NCBI GenBank assembly: GCA_014800945.1
Contig: JAAVFD010000014.1
Coordinates: 1 to 64,000, forward strand
Direction: 5' to 3'
DNA from: Barnesiella sp.
GTDB taxonomy: Bacteria; Bacteroidota; Bacteroidia; Bacteroidales; Muribaculaceae
Length of the DNA: 64,000 nt
The position numbers and the translations under genes were made by a program. This document shows positions 8,812 to 18,121 of the stretch, piece by piece. How positions within the stretch are numbered: the first letter of the stretch is position 1; every line of letters begins with the position of its first letter. The notes under the pieces were generated by a model. The model worked only from the letters and a program-made list of their open reading frames with translations, was not told the DNA's origin and ran no database searches.

Positions 8812-9468
8812 ATGGCACAGATTAAGACACCTTTACGCGATATTATGCCGGAGCCTACGCTCAGGCGTCTTCCGTGGTATCTCGCTTATGTGAGTATGCT
8901 CAGGTCAAGAAACGTTGAATATGTTTCTTCAACAGCTATTGCAAAGGAAATCAACGTGGAAGCTACACAGATAGCCAAGGATTTGTCTTTTCTGAATATC
9001 AGGGGCAAGACAAGAATAGGTTATGCGGTAGCGGCTCTTGAAAGGGTTTTGCGCTCTTATCTTGGATTTAACAGGGAACACAATGCTGTTATTATAGGAG
9101 TTGGCTCACTCGGTAGGGCGCTTATCACAGACTCGGGTCTTACAAGATATGGTCTTGACATTGTTGCCGGTTTTGATGTAAATCCGGACATTATCGGAAC
9201 AAGTATTATGAATGTGCCGGTGTTTGATATAAAGGATATTGCTGATGTGCGGAAAAATTTCTCGGCGGAAATAGCTATTATTGCCGTACCGGTGGAAAAA
9301 GCACAGCAGACAGCAGACATTGCTATTGCTGCCGGAGCAAAGGCTCTTTGGAATTTTACGCCGTTCAGAATCAGGACTCCGGAGGGTATTGTTGTTCAGA
9401 ATACCTCCATTTACGCGCATCTGGCTGTGATGTACAATAGGTTGAATCTTATAAATCCGCATAAATGA
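8812..9468 (+). CDS. rex: Redox-sensing repressor Rex
   Basis: This 218-aa dimeric repressor senses the NADH/NAD+ ratio. The N-terminal winged helix (EPTLRRLPWYLAYVSMLRS, then STAIAKEINVEATQIAKDL) binds DNA, and the Rossmann domain carries the dinucleotide loop IGVGSLGRAL. The ORF track begins at a TTG six bases earlier; the ATG giving MAQIKT is preferred. It sits 14 nt after the Ig-like lipoprotein gene and overlaps the next gene by four bases, so these are probably co-transcribed. Rex usually controls fermentation and respiratory NADH genes. Confidence 0.95.
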   Translation: MAQIKTPLRDIMPEPTLRRLPWYLAYVSMLRSRNVEYVSSTAIAKEINVEATQIAKDLSFLNIRGKTRIGYAVAALERVLRSYLGFNREHNAVIIGVGSLGRALITDSGLTRYGLDIVAGFDVNPDIIGTSIMNVPVFDIKDIADVRKNFSAEIAIIAVPVEKAQQTADIAIAAGAKALWNFTPFRIRTPEGIVVQNTSIYAHLAVMYNRLNLINPHK

Positions 9469-10034
9469 AGGTATTGGCTCTGTCAAGACATCCCGGGCAA
9501 CTCATATCCGCTCCGCCGGCTCTTGAAATTATAGTGGACTCGGCAACCGTTTCTGTACCACGCCCGCTTTTCTTGCCCGATTTTGATTCGGAATGGTGTG
9601 CCAAAGTTTATCCGGCGTTCAAAATCAGCAGACTCGGCAAAGATATCGCGGCTGATTTCGCTTCAAGATATTTCGATTCATTTACAGCGGCGCTGAGACT
9701 GTTTCCTAATGGAACAAATGAATGGCTGGATAACAAAAAGTTACCCAAGGGAGTGCTTGGAATATACGATTACTGCCTCGGCTTAGGTGAGTGGCATTCA
9801 TGGAGCGATTCAGACTCATCGATTGAGGTCAACATTAACGGTAATAGCCTCACTCTCACAAAGGATATGATTGATATCGACCGTGTTATTGAGTCTGTAA
9901 GCCATTATACGACCCTAAAGACCGGAGATGTGATTCTTCCTTGCGAATTACCTCTGCATCTTCCGGTTCAGGCAGGCAATGATGTGAAAATTGAAATTGA
10001 TGGTTTTCCGTCGTTCCATTTCAAGATAAGGTAA
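9465..10034 (+). CDS. FAH-fold protein lacking metal ligands
   Basis: A 189-aa protein that starts inside the rex stop codon (ATGA overlap). PLFLPDF, ISRLGKDIAADFASRYFD and the C-terminal VSHYTTLKTGDVILP match, from memory, the fumarylacetoacetate hydrolase family segments PFFIPDF, INRLGKNIAERFAHRYYD and SRFFTLKIGD. Where active members have the ExE metal pair just before RLGK, this one has Lys and Tyr, and the downstream ligand Asp is also absent. It is therefore probably not a metal-dependent hydrolase or isomerase. It could be a structural or regulatory relic. Family assignment is by pattern, not by search. Confidence 0.55.
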   Translation: MKVLALSRHPGQLISAPPALEIIVDSATVSVPRPLFLPDFDSEWCAKVYPAFKISRLGKDIAADFASRYFDSFTAALRLFPNGTNEWLDNKKLPKGVLGIYDYCLGLGEWHSWSDSDSSIEVNINGNSLTLTKDMIDIDRVIESVSHYTTLKTGDVILPCELPLHLPVQAGNDVKIEIDGFPSFHFKIR

Positions 10035-10084
10035 AAAACTTTACAATGAATGCAATAAAAGGAATGAAATATAGTTATTAAGGT

Positions 10085-11275
10085 ATGAAAGCTAAATCAC
10101 TGTTAATACTGTTCGCGTCGATGGCATTTGCTGTAACGGCGCAGGATAAGAATGATTTCAACCCCCTGCAGACAGGAGTTAACTCGCTAAACATAGCTCC
10201 GGATGCGAGAGGCTCATCTATGGGTGATCTGGGAGCGGCAACGGATCCGGATGCCAATTCTCAGTTCTGGAATCCATCGAAATATGCCTTTTCATTCAGT
10301 AAAGCGGCTGTGTCACTGAGTTATACACCTTGGTTGAGAAAGATTGTAGATGATATTTATCTCGCCAATATAGCCGGTTATTGGAAGATAGGCAATTCCG
10401 ACAATCAGGCTGTGAGTGCGTCACTCCGTTATTTCTCTCTTGGTGAGGTTACTTCCGGTAACGATGGAATAGGTGATATTCAAAGCGTTAACCCTTATGA
10501 GCTGAGTTTTGATGTAGGATATTCCAGAAAGCTGTCTGAAAAATACTCCATGGGTGTCGTTCTGCGTTACATTTACTCTGATTTGGGCTTCTCCGATTCA
10601 TATCAGGGTGACAATAGTACAGGTGCGTCAGCTTTCTCAGCCGACATCTCGGGTTACTATACCACATTTCCTATGATTGGCAGAAACGAATGTCAGTGGT
10701 CCTGGGGATGGAATATATCAAATATTGGTACAAAGGTTTCTTACAACCACGGGGAAGACCCGGCGTTCTTGCCCACCAATCTGAGACTCGGCACTAATTT
10801 CACATTCCCTCTTGCTGATTATCATAACCTGTCAATTGGACTTGACCTTAACAAACTTCTTGTTCCGGCGCGTCCTCGTGAAAAGGATTACGATACATCT
10901 ACTACAGACGGTCAAAAGGAATATCTAAACGCACTTGAGAACTGGGAGAATATGTCACCGATCACCGGTATATTCAAATCTTTTTCAGATGCTCCAGGTG
11001 GATTCAGTGAAGAAATCAAGGAGATAATGTGGTCACTGGGCGCTGAGTACTCATATAACCAGCAGTTCTTCGCCCGCGCAGGATATTTCCACGAGAGCTC
11101 AATGAAGGGAAACCGTCAGTATTTCGGGTTCGGTGCCGGATTTGCGATGAATATTCTGCGTATAGACGCGTCATATATGCTCGCTACCGCTCAGACTTCA
11201 CCTCTTGACCAGACTCTCCGTTTCACACTCACTTTCGATATGGACGGAATCAAGGAAATATTCGGTAAAAAGTAA
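10085..11275 (+). CDS. porV: Type IX secretion outer-membrane protein PorV
   Basis: A 396-aa outer-membrane beta-barrel of the FadL-like PorV (LptO) family. A signal peptide ends at AVTAQ, followed by [27 protein letters not shown], the diagnostic N-terminal block with the plug region. The C-terminus ends in alternating hydrophobic strands ([11 protein letters not shown]). PorV binds the C-terminal domains of type IX substrates and shuttles them from the SprA translocon to the attachment complex. SprA is encoded about 40 kb away. The gene is followed one base after its stop by ispF. Confidence 0.93.
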   Translation: MKAKSLLILFASMAFAVTAQDKNDFNPLQTGVNSLNIAPDARGSSMGDLGAATDPDANSQFWNPSKYAFSFSKAAVSLSYTPWLRKIVDDIYLANIAGYWKIGNSDNQAVSASLRYFSLGEVTSGNDGIGDIQSVNPYELSFDVGYSRKLSEKYSMGVVLRYIYSDLGFSDSYQGDNSTGASAFSADISGYYTTFPMIGRNECQWSWGWNISNIGTKVSYNHGEDPAFLPTNLRLGTNFTFPLADYHNLSIGLDLNKLLVPARPREKDYDTSTTDGQKEYLNALENWENMSPITGIFKSFSDAPGGFSEEIKEIMWSLGAEYSYNQQFFARAGYFHESSMKGNRQYFGFGAGFAMNILRIDASYMLATAQTSPLDQTLRFTLTFDMDGIKEIFGKK

Positions 11276-11276
11276 C

Positions 11277-11765
11277 ATGGATACATTCCCGGAAATAAGA
11301 ACAGGACTCGGCATGGATGTCCATGCCTTTGCTCCGGACAGAGAATTGTGGATTTGCGGCGTAAAGATACCGTATGAATTGGGGCTTCTCGGGCACAGCG
11401 ATGCAGATGTTGCCCTTCACGCACTTTCAGATGCAATTTTGGGCGCTGCGGCTCTCCGCGATATCGGTTACCATTTTCCGGACACAGACCCTCGCTTCAA
11501 AGGTGCAGATTCCAGAGTTCTGCTGCGCCATGTGGTGAGTTTGATTAAGGGAAAGGGCTATACAATTTCCAATGTGGATGTAACCGTAGTGGCTCAGGTA
11601 CCGAAAATGGCTCCGTACATAGAGCAGATGAGAGAAACGGTAGCCTCAGACTTAGGAATTGATGTTGACCGGGTATCTATAAAAGCCACAACCACAGAAC
11701 ACCTCGGCTTTACCGGTCGCAAAGAGGGCATAGCCTCCTTTGCAACCGCCCTCCTCCTCCGCTAA
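11277..11765 (+). CDS. ispF: 2-C-methyl-D-erythritol 2,4-cyclodiphosphate synthase
   Basis: This 162-aa trimeric zinc enzyme of the non-mevalonate isoprenoid pathway cyclises CDP-methylerythritol phosphate to MEcPP with release of CMP. The ORF-track start overlaps porV; the ATG giving [10 protein letters not shown], one base after the porV stop, gives the normal length. Visible motifs are GMDVHAF (metal-binding Asp and His), [35 protein letters not shown] and a C-terminal [15 protein letters not shown]. It is the last gene before the accessory island, only 14 bp from the convergent WYL gene. Confidence 0.97.
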   Translation: MDTFPEIRTGLGMDVHAFAPDRELWICGVKIPYELGLLGHSDADVALHALSDAILGAAALRDIGYHFPDTDPRFKGADSRVLLRHVVSLIKGKGYTISNVDVTVVAQVPKMAPYIEQMRETVASDLGIDVDRVSIKATTTEHLGFTGRKEGIASFATALLLR

Positions 11766-11779
11766 TAATCAACAGTTAT

Positions 11780-12841
11780 TTAACCATCAATGGATTGGTA
11801 TAATCTGTACATGCACTCTATTTGAAGTTTAATAGAGGCATTTAATGAAGTCGGTGATAATACAATTAATTCGGAACCAAAAGACGTTAGTTCACGAATT
11901 AACTCATAGTTTTCTTTGCACTTTATTTTGAAAAACTTACCTTCACTCAGTAAGGGAAAGCGGGTTCTTAAAGTAAACTCTTCTTCTCCACGAATACTCT
12001 TTTGTGATTCATGAATAGGTTTTGTGGAGATATAATCCTTAGATTTATTCGATACCCAAAATATAATTTCTTCAATCGGACTATTTTCACAGAATGTAAC
12101 ACCTATAATGTCCTCATACCGTTCTATAAGATCCTCCGGAGCATGTAGGTAAGAGCTACGATAGTCTAAACTGAAATCATCTATGCGGTCAAGTGGGAAT
12201 GTTAATATCTTTCCAGTATCAGATGCAGCAGCGATAAGAAACCATCTGTTGTTATATTCTTTAATAAGATATGGAGATACTGTTACAGTTTTGCTACTAT
12301 TATTCGAAAAGGTATGGTATTTTAATGAAATTACTTGATTGTATCGTATTGTGGTGAAGAGTCTTGCAATTAGTGTAGAATTGGTAAGTATATTCTTAGA
12401 TATTGAAATGATAGGACTGTGTTCAACAAGATCTAAACGAGATTTTAAATCACTTAACCATTCAAAATTATCAAGACCGTCAAATCTACCAAGAATATCA
12501 AGAGCTGTAGATAAAACAGTCTTTTCATCGTCAGATAATTTGGGCTTAAAGATAGAAAATGTGGGGTCAGCATACCTGATGCAGCGCTTACGGTAAGGCC
12601 GGTCATTTTTATCGCATGCTTCTACCCAATGTTCTTCAATCTCTATATCGAATGGACTGTCAAATTCCAAGTAGTTAAGATCTTTTTCTACACATCGTTT
12701 TGAAACAGGCCTTTGCCCTATCTCTGGTAATTTTTCAGCTAATGTATCTGTTATATCTTGGATAGAATATGCTCTGTGGCGATTGGCAAGCATTTTGTCA
12801 ATCAGCGCATATCGAGTCATTGCATTCTTATTTGTAGGCAT
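11780..12841 (-). CDS. WYL-domain transcriptional regulator
   Basis: A 353-aa protein, last gene of the six-gene minus-strand operon, 10 nt after the TPR/OB gene. The N-terminus is a winged helix (MTRYALIDKMLANRHRAYSI, then a recognition region ending in VSKRCVEKDLNYLE). The centre is a WYL domain: VISLKYHTF, SPYLIKEYNNRWFLIAA and FPLDRIDDF give the Sm-like fold with the W-F-L signature. The C-terminus matches the WCX extension. WYL proteins bind ligands, often nucleic acid or nucleotides, and frequently repress or switch on defence islands, so this is probably the operon's own regulator. Confidence 0.85.
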   Translation of the reverse strand: MPTNKNAMTRYALIDKMLANRHRAYSIQDITDTLAEKLPEIGQRPVSKRCVEKDLNYLEFDSPFDIEIEEHWVEACDKNDRPYRKRCIRYADPTFSIFKPKLSDDEKTVLSTALDILGRFDGLDNFEWLSDLKSRLDLVEHSPIISISKNILTNSTLIARLFTTIRYNQVISLKYHTFSNNSSKTVTVSPYLIKEYNNRWFLIAAASDTGKILTFPLDRIDDFSLDYRSSYLHAPEDLIERYEDIIGVTFCENSPIEEIIFWVSNKSKDYISTKPIHESQKSIRGEEEFTLRTRFPLLSEGKFFKIKCKENYELIRELTSFGSELIVLSPTSLNASIKLQIECMYRLYQSIDG

Positions 12842-12851
12842 GATTATATAT

Positions 12852-14474
12852 CTATGACTTTAATACCTTTATTGCTGCCCAACGACCATCTTTCTGTTGG
12901 ATAGAAAGAATTTTTATTGTTTGCCCATCGTTGATATTAGTCAATAAATTCTCACCTATATACGAGCCTGAAATTATTGCATATTTTTTCCCATTCCTAT
13001 CAGTGCGCAGTAGAACGTCCCCATTTGATTCCTTAAGCCATGATTCAGATATGCAGCCATCATGTTCTTTAATCCAAACAATTTTTCCGTCATGTAGCTT
13101 TATATCAAAGATGGCTCCATTAGGGATGCGCATTTTAAGTCGAAATTTAGTCGGTTTCCGCAATCGTATAGTGTCGTTTGCAGTGCGTAGAATCCAAGTT
13201 GTGATTTTGCGCCCCGGGTGATTCCGATCCTCACTTTGGTTTTCACCAACCTTTGCGGCAACTATGGTAGGCAAAGAGCTATAAATAAATTCATCAGCTC
13301 TGACAGCATATTCAGAATATATTAAATTGTTGTCAATAGCCTGTTTCACTGAACTAACATGATTATGGATTTGCCAAAATTCCGGTTTTAAATTCCATCC
13401 TTTGTTTTTATAGGTTTCTCTATATTTGTCAAGTTCGTACCGAGCGTTTTCACTCATCCCTTTCTGATGTAACAAAGATGCGAGTCTTAGACGTACACTT
13501 CCTAGAAATTCATCATCAGTACCGCAAGTTAGCGCCTTACACAGTAAGCCAATTTTCGTGTCAATATCTTCAATAAGTTCAGCGGTGTAACTCCATAAAT
13601 AGAATTTTGATGGAAATTTAAGAATTAAGTTCTTATAATAAGTTAAGGCCTCTTCAGCTTTCCCTTGAGAAATAAGAACGGTTGCCTTGAAATACGGCAT
13701 ATTCTGGCTTTTTGGATATTTTACCAGAGCCTTATCAACCAGTTGGATGAAATCTTCTGATGCTTCGACTTTATCTGTCTTAAGTTCCTTAACATATACC
13801 CCGATGAGCTTTTCTACCAATGACGGCAAAGTGTTGCCATTATCAGTGCGATATTGTTCCCAATCCTCATCACGAAGATTTTCAAGTCCCCAGATACGGA
13901 TAAAATCTCTAATGCGGAACTGTAGAGGTGTGTTCTGCTCAATCTTTATTGCTTCACCGAGGAAGAGAGAATGAAGAATGGATGGTTTGGGCAAATTTAA
14001 TTGAAGATATTGGTTGAGAAGAGTTTTACGTTTGTCGGCATCTCCAAGATTTGTCTGTTTTAATACATAATATGTTAACCAGCCAAAATCTTGATACAGT
14101 TGTGGATCAATCTCTCCATTTTTAAACCATTGTACGATACTGTTATGTAAGGATGTGATGTCTATTCCACTTTTAGCTTTATCTAAGCCATCCTTAATAT
14201 CATGGAAATGCAGAATACTTTGGCGCTCCGCAGAAGCAAGTGCATTGAGCATGAGCTCATCACCGTCGCAATAATCATTATATAGAGTCTTCATTCGCTC
14301 TATTGTCGCACTTGCATCATTTCTGTGCTGTTGTTTGTAAAGATCGTTCAGGCACCAAAATAATGCTCCTACAGAATATATATTTACACTTTGTGCTAAT
14401 TCTTTTTCGGCGGCTTCTAACGCTTCTTGAAGATGTCCGGATTTACGAAGTGCTGTAATCTCTTTTATTGTCAT
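12852..14474 (-). CDS. TPR protein with C-terminal OB/S1-CSD-like region
   Basis: A 540-aa protein starting 23 nt after the helicase gene stop. Residues 1 to about 390 are helical repeats of TPR type (SGHLQEALEAAEKEL; AEEALTYYKNLILKFPSKFY; KYPKSQNMPYFKATVLISQG). The last 140 residues are beta-rich with two small barrel-like units (NGAIFDIKLHDGKIVWIKEH; KYAIISGSYIGENLLTNI followed by DGRWAAIKVLK), like S1 or cold-shock nucleic-acid-binding folds. I recall S1/CSD-like modules in TOTE conflict systems, but the relationship here is unverified. The likely role is a scaffold that binds nucleic acid and the co-encoded helicase. No catalytic motif is seen. Confidence 0.6.
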   Translation of the reverse strand: MTIKEITALRKSGHLQEALEAAEKELAQSVNIYSVGALFWCLNDLYKQQHRNDASATIERMKTLYNDYCDGDELMLNALASAERQSILHFHDIKDGLDKAKSGIDITSLHNSIVQWFKNGEIDPQLYQDFGWLTYYVLKQTNLGDADKRKTLLNQYLQLNLPKPSILHSLFLGEAIKIEQNTPLQFRIRDFIRIWGLENLRDEDWEQYRTDNGNTLPSLVEKLIGVYVKELKTDKVEASEDFIQLVDKALVKYPKSQNMPYFKATVLISQGKAEEALTYYKNLILKFPSKFYLWSYTAELIEDIDTKIGLLCKALTCGTDDEFLGSVRLRLASLLHQKGMSENARYELDKYRETYKNKGWNLKPEFWQIHNHVSSVKQAIDNNLIYSEYAVRADEFIYSSLPTIVAAKVGENQSEDRNHPGRKITTWILRTANDTIRLRKPTKFRLKMRIPNGAIFDIKLHDGKIVWIKEHDGCISESWLKESNGDVLLRTDRNGKKYAIISGSYIGENLLTNINDGQTIKILSIQQKDGRWAAIKVLKS

Positions 14475-14497
14475 ATTCCTTAGTTTTTATGGGAACT

Positions 14498-16573
14498 TTA
14501 AATAAACCGTTCTCTAAGTGCCTTAAGTTTAGTATCGAGAGAGCCAAGTGAACTTGTCAATCGCATATAAGTATAGTTCCCTTTTGCGGTATAGGTTAAG
14601 CCTATTTGTGCAATACCGTCTGTTTTTAAGTGGAACACATCTTGATAATTTTGTTGAGTTATATCCAGCAACTGAATTCCAACCTCTTCAATCTGACTCT
14701 TGACAAAATTCACTAACTTTTCAGCAAAAGGTCTATTTGGTGCTGAAAATGGGACAGTGTCTGGGGCGTATGAGGCATCAATCAATGGCGAGCACAGCGC
14801 AGTAAACTCTTCCGACGATGAAAATAAGAGTACATCCTTTGCGCTATATCCCTTAGCCCTATACCACAGTTGGAATGTTGCTTTTGCGCCATTTTTATCT
14901 GAAAACGTGATAATATGCTGATATGAATTGGATCTATCCTCAATTACAGATAATTCATTTTGCGTGGCAAGAGTAGTTAAGCGCTCAAATCTGGCGTCGC
15001 AGAAGTTTCCCTCTCCAGAGTAGTTGCTTATCTTTATATTGGCTGACGGCTTAATCTCCTCTACTACCAGATTACTGACATAGTTAAAATCTGGTGACCG
15101 GAAGTGCCAAATACGTTTGCTTGCACGTGTAATAGCTGTGTAAGCCCAGCGGAAGTAATCTTCGTTGGCCGTACCTCCGAACCGACACATATCCACAAAC
15201 ACATTATCCCATTCGCCACCCTGAGCTTTATGACAAGTCATGGCATAGCCATATTTACATATAACAGCGTTGTAATAGGGGTCCTTGTTTAGAAGATTTA
15301 TATATGCATCACAGAGTTCTTGCTGTTCAATCGTAAGTTTTTCCTTTGATCGGAGGAGCCGCCGAATTTCACTTTCTCTGGATTTTATATTTTGTGGTAG
15401 ACGATTGTTAAAGTCAACGATTAATGCGCGTGCTAATAGACCTCCTACTGAAGCATTAGGATTGTCAAGGAAGTTGTCGAGTAGCATCACATTTAACGAT
15501 ACTCGTTCGCCTCGTACTCCAAAGCAAATCGTTGCACGGCGGAACCTTAATTCCACTTGTTCGACTCTATTCTTCCCTAATTTAACTCTTATATATCGCG
15601 TTTTTACCTCCGAATCCGGTTGACAGTCTTTAACTTGAATGATATTGCCGTTGAATAATTCATATTCGTAAGAATAGTTATTGCGGCATATCAACAAAAG
15701 ATCTCCTGCTTTAAGTCGCGGAGCGGTATCACCGTAATAATGCCTTCGGATAGCAAGATTATAGTCTAACGCCTGTTTGTTACTAAAGGCAATTACCGTA
15801 GCCTTTACACTCGGCTTATTTTCAGATAATAGATAATACGGGGTAAGTAAATCTATATTTTCAGCAATAGAATCGTCTCCGTTGTCAAGACTGAATTCAA
15901 TGAAGGATTTCCGCTCCACGGCATCTCTAATTTTAGAAGCATTCGAAAGCATAACGCTCCCTTCGGATTGGCGCATAACTTCACGAAGCATAAATTCGGT
16001 GACCTTACAACTGAATTTAGTTTCAATATAATCCTTGTCGAGGGCAGGTGAGAAATTCATCCCGACCGGTGGGAGCTGGGCATAATCACCAACCAAAACG
16101 ATTTTACGTCCACGTGCAAACTCAAACAAGTCAGTCAGTAGGCAACCCGAGCCAAATGAAAAGGCCTCATTCTCCGAGAATTTATCGGATACCATTGAGG
16201 CCTCATCAACAATATACACCGCATTTAGTGAATCATTATTGACCTTTAATCCAAATCTTAGATGTATCCCGCCATCCTCCTCATCCTCTTTATCTTGACT
16301 TGCTGATTTTAGTTTTGACAGGCCATAAATACTCCTATGGATGGTATATGCTGGTTTCTCGGTTTTATTTCCAATGATACAGGCAGCTCTGCCTGTTGGT
16401 GCCATCAAACCATACTCACGTTTCTGTTCCTCAAGAATTTTAATGAATTCCGTTACAAGGGTAGTTTTGCCCGTACCAGCTGCTCCCTTGAGTATAAGCA
16501 CCAGCTCATCGGCTTCAAGAAATTCCTTGAAAGCAACTATTGCTGATTGTTGAGATGAAGTAAGCTGAAGCAT
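14498..16573 (-). CDS. RecD-like superfamily 1B DNA helicase
   Basis: A 691-aa ATPase that starts one base after the upstream receiver-HEPN gene. Motifs in order: Q-like TSSQQSAI (residues 5-12), Walker A GAAGTGKTT (about 30-38), Ia APTGRAA, Walker B VYIVDEASMV (D123-E124), III GDYAQLPPVG (162-171), a UvrD_C_2-type CHKAQGGEWDNVFVD (447-461) and VI YTAITRA (478-484). It is therefore predicted to be an active 5'-3' translocase. A C-terminal extension of about 190 residues (after 500) is unrecognised and could mediate partner contact. The gene is unlinked to recB or recC. In this operon it probably senses or remodels invading or damaged DNA. Confidence 0.85.
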   Translation of the reverse strand: MLQLTSSQQSAIVAFKEFLEADELVLILKGAAGTGKTTLVTEFIKILEEQKREYGLMAPTGRAACIIGNKTEKPAYTIHRSIYGLSKLKSASQDKEDEEDGGIHLRFGLKVNNDSLNAVYIVDEASMVSDKFSENEAFSFGSGCLLTDLFEFARGRKIVLVGDYAQLPPVGMNFSPALDKDYIETKFSCKVTEFMLREVMRQSEGSVMLSNASKIRDAVERKSFIEFSLDNGDDSIAENIDLLTPYYLLSENKPSVKATVIAFSNKQALDYNLAIRRHYYGDTAPRLKAGDLLLICRNNYSYEYELFNGNIIQVKDCQPDSEVKTRYIRVKLGKNRVEQVELRFRRATICFGVRGERVSLNVMLLDNFLDNPNASVGGLLARALIVDFNNRLPQNIKSRESEIRRLLRSKEKLTIEQQELCDAYINLLNKDPYYNAVICKYGYAMTCHKAQGGEWDNVFVDMCRFGGTANEDYFRWAYTAITRASKRIWHFRSPDFNYVSNLVVEEIKPSANIKISNYSGEGNFCDARFERLTTLATQNELSVIEDRSNSYQHIITFSDKNGAKATFQLWYRAKGYSAKDVLLFSSSEEFTALCSPLIDASYAPDTVPFSAPNRPFAEKLVNFVKSQIEEVGIQLLDITQQNYQDVFHLKTDGIAQIGLTYTAKGNYTYMRLTSSLGSLDTKLKALRERFI

Positions 16574-16574
16574 T

Positions 16575-18119
16575 TTACTCAGAGATCACATGTTTTCCGA
16601 TAAAACCGATTAGAAACTCACAGAGTTTCAGTGTCCACTCTTGAATCAGTGACGCACTTATATTTTCTTCGCGACAATCTATCTTAACCGTCTTGTCTCC
16701 ATGAGCAAGAGAGTTTCGGATACTATCAATATTGTTCCAATATTTCAAGATATTTATCGGAGCATTATTTTGAACATAATCATTAATAAACTTATACTCA
16801 CTTGATTTCTCTGTTTCAAGAATCGAAAACAAGTCAAGAAATACTAATTTAAGTATGTCTTCACTTAAAGCATTGTTCTGAGTGAGTTGTCGAACAGATT
16901 GTGAAGTTATATCTGCTGCTACCTTGACATCAGAATTAACTGCAATCTCAAGTATCATATCCAACTTCACATTGAGTGGTATCAAGAATTTCGCCCGGTC
17001 AATAGCTGTTTCCAGTGTAGTGACCATGCTGGAAATTACTTTCTTTGTAATTTCCTTTCCGTGGTAATTTTCGGCCTTCTCCTTTAAAATGAAACCATCA
17101 GCGTTCCCTTGACGCAATAAGAGTATGTTTTCTATTCTGCTTGTAGCGGTGAATATAATCACTTGACGACCAAAAGATCCCAATGGCTCCTTATAATCTC
17201 CTTTAAGAACATTGGCAAGCACGCGATATCCACTTATCTTCTTCATCTCATCCTTTACCTCTGCATCCTTATCTTCCATCAGACGGAAATCTAGGATAAT
17301 AACATCAGGTTTGAAATTATCAACCTCATCAACAATAATTTTTTCGATATCTTCAAATGCCAATTTGTTGAAGTTCTCCCCAATACAGTGTACCTCAACT
17401 TTATCAGTTTTCGAGAACATTTCTTTGAAAAATCTGTGCCACCCATCTTTATCATCAATTACGAGTATGCGGGATGCAGGGATATCGGAAATCCTATTTT
17501 TTAAATGGTCGGAGGCTTTCTTGTTCTTTATTATATTGAGTTTCTCAAGAGTTATAAGATAATCAAAATATAGATAACCTTCCAAAGATGATGCATTCTC
17601 ATTAAGACCCATAAATGAATTCCATTTGAACAAGCACCATTCATTTGTCAATGAATGAGTTGATTTGAAGGAAGAAGGAATTTTAAGGCCAAGGTTGTCA
17701 AGAAACGGCTTGTACTCTTCGACTCTCATTTTATTTCGCAGTGGCAATTCATAGGACGCAACAAACATTTTGTTGAATCGGATATAATGCATACTAGGTA
17801 TTTTGAGCGCATTAGGATAGTCGTAATGCAGTAGGAAATTCGCTTCTGATTCGTTACCCATTAAAACTATATTAATGTCCGTCCTATCATTACTGAGGTA
17901 CTTCATCAGGATCCTCAATGCTAGATTCACTCCACTATAGGATAATGAGTTGCTATAGTCGCGTACAGTCGGAATGAAAAATAGCAACTGTTTGTCTTGA
18001 GGAAGATTAAGTAGATTTTCAGTTATGTCGCTTCCAAATACCAAAACCTTATCAATTCCCCATTCGGAAGCTTGTTCTTGTCTGACAATAGTGGTATTGA
18101 AGGTTATTAGATATTTCAT
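16575..18119 (-). CDS. Receiver-HEPN fusion, candidate phospho-controlled RNase
   Basis: A protein of about 514 aa starting at the ATG of MKYLITFNTT, two bases after the upstream stop; the ORF-track start overlaps that gene. Residues 1 to about 210 are unrecognised. Residues about 215-350 form a receiver domain: ILVIDDKDG supplies the acidic pair (D222, D223), ILDFRL the phospho-acceptor (D277), IIFTATS the switch Thr and FILKEK the Lys (K346). The acceptor-to-Thr distance is longer than in CheY because of an insertion. The helical C-terminus carries IRNSLAHG, an R-X4-H motif (R468, H473) typical of HEPN ribonucleases. The likely role is an RNA-cleaving effector released or activated by phosphorylation. 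The domain reading is direct; RNase activity is inferred. Confidence 0.65.
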   Translation of the reverse strand: MKYLITFNTTIVRQEQASEWGIDKVLVFGSDITENLLNLPQDKQLLFFIPTVRDYSNSLSYSGVNLALRILMKYLSNDRTDINIVLMGNESEANFLLHYDYPNALKIPSMHYIRFNKMFVASYELPLRNKMRVEEYKPFLDNLGLKIPSSFKSTHSLTNEWCLFKWNSFMGLNENASSLEGYLYFDYLITLEKLNIIKNKKASDHLKNRISDIPASRILVIDDKDGWHRFFKEMFSKTDKVEVHCIGENFNKLAFEDIEKIIVDEVDNFKPDVIILDFRLMEDKDAEVKDEMKKISGYRVLANVLKGDYKEPLGSFGRQVIIFTATSRIENILLLRQGNADGFILKEKAENYHGKEITKKVISSMVTTLETAIDRAKFLIPLNVKLDMILEIAVNSDVKVAADITSQSVRQLTQNNALSEDILKLVFLDLFSILETEKSSEYKFINDYVQNNAPINILKYWNNIDSIRNSLAHGDKTVKIDCREENISASLIQEWTLKLCEFLIGFIGKHVISE

Positions 18120-18121
18120 TT

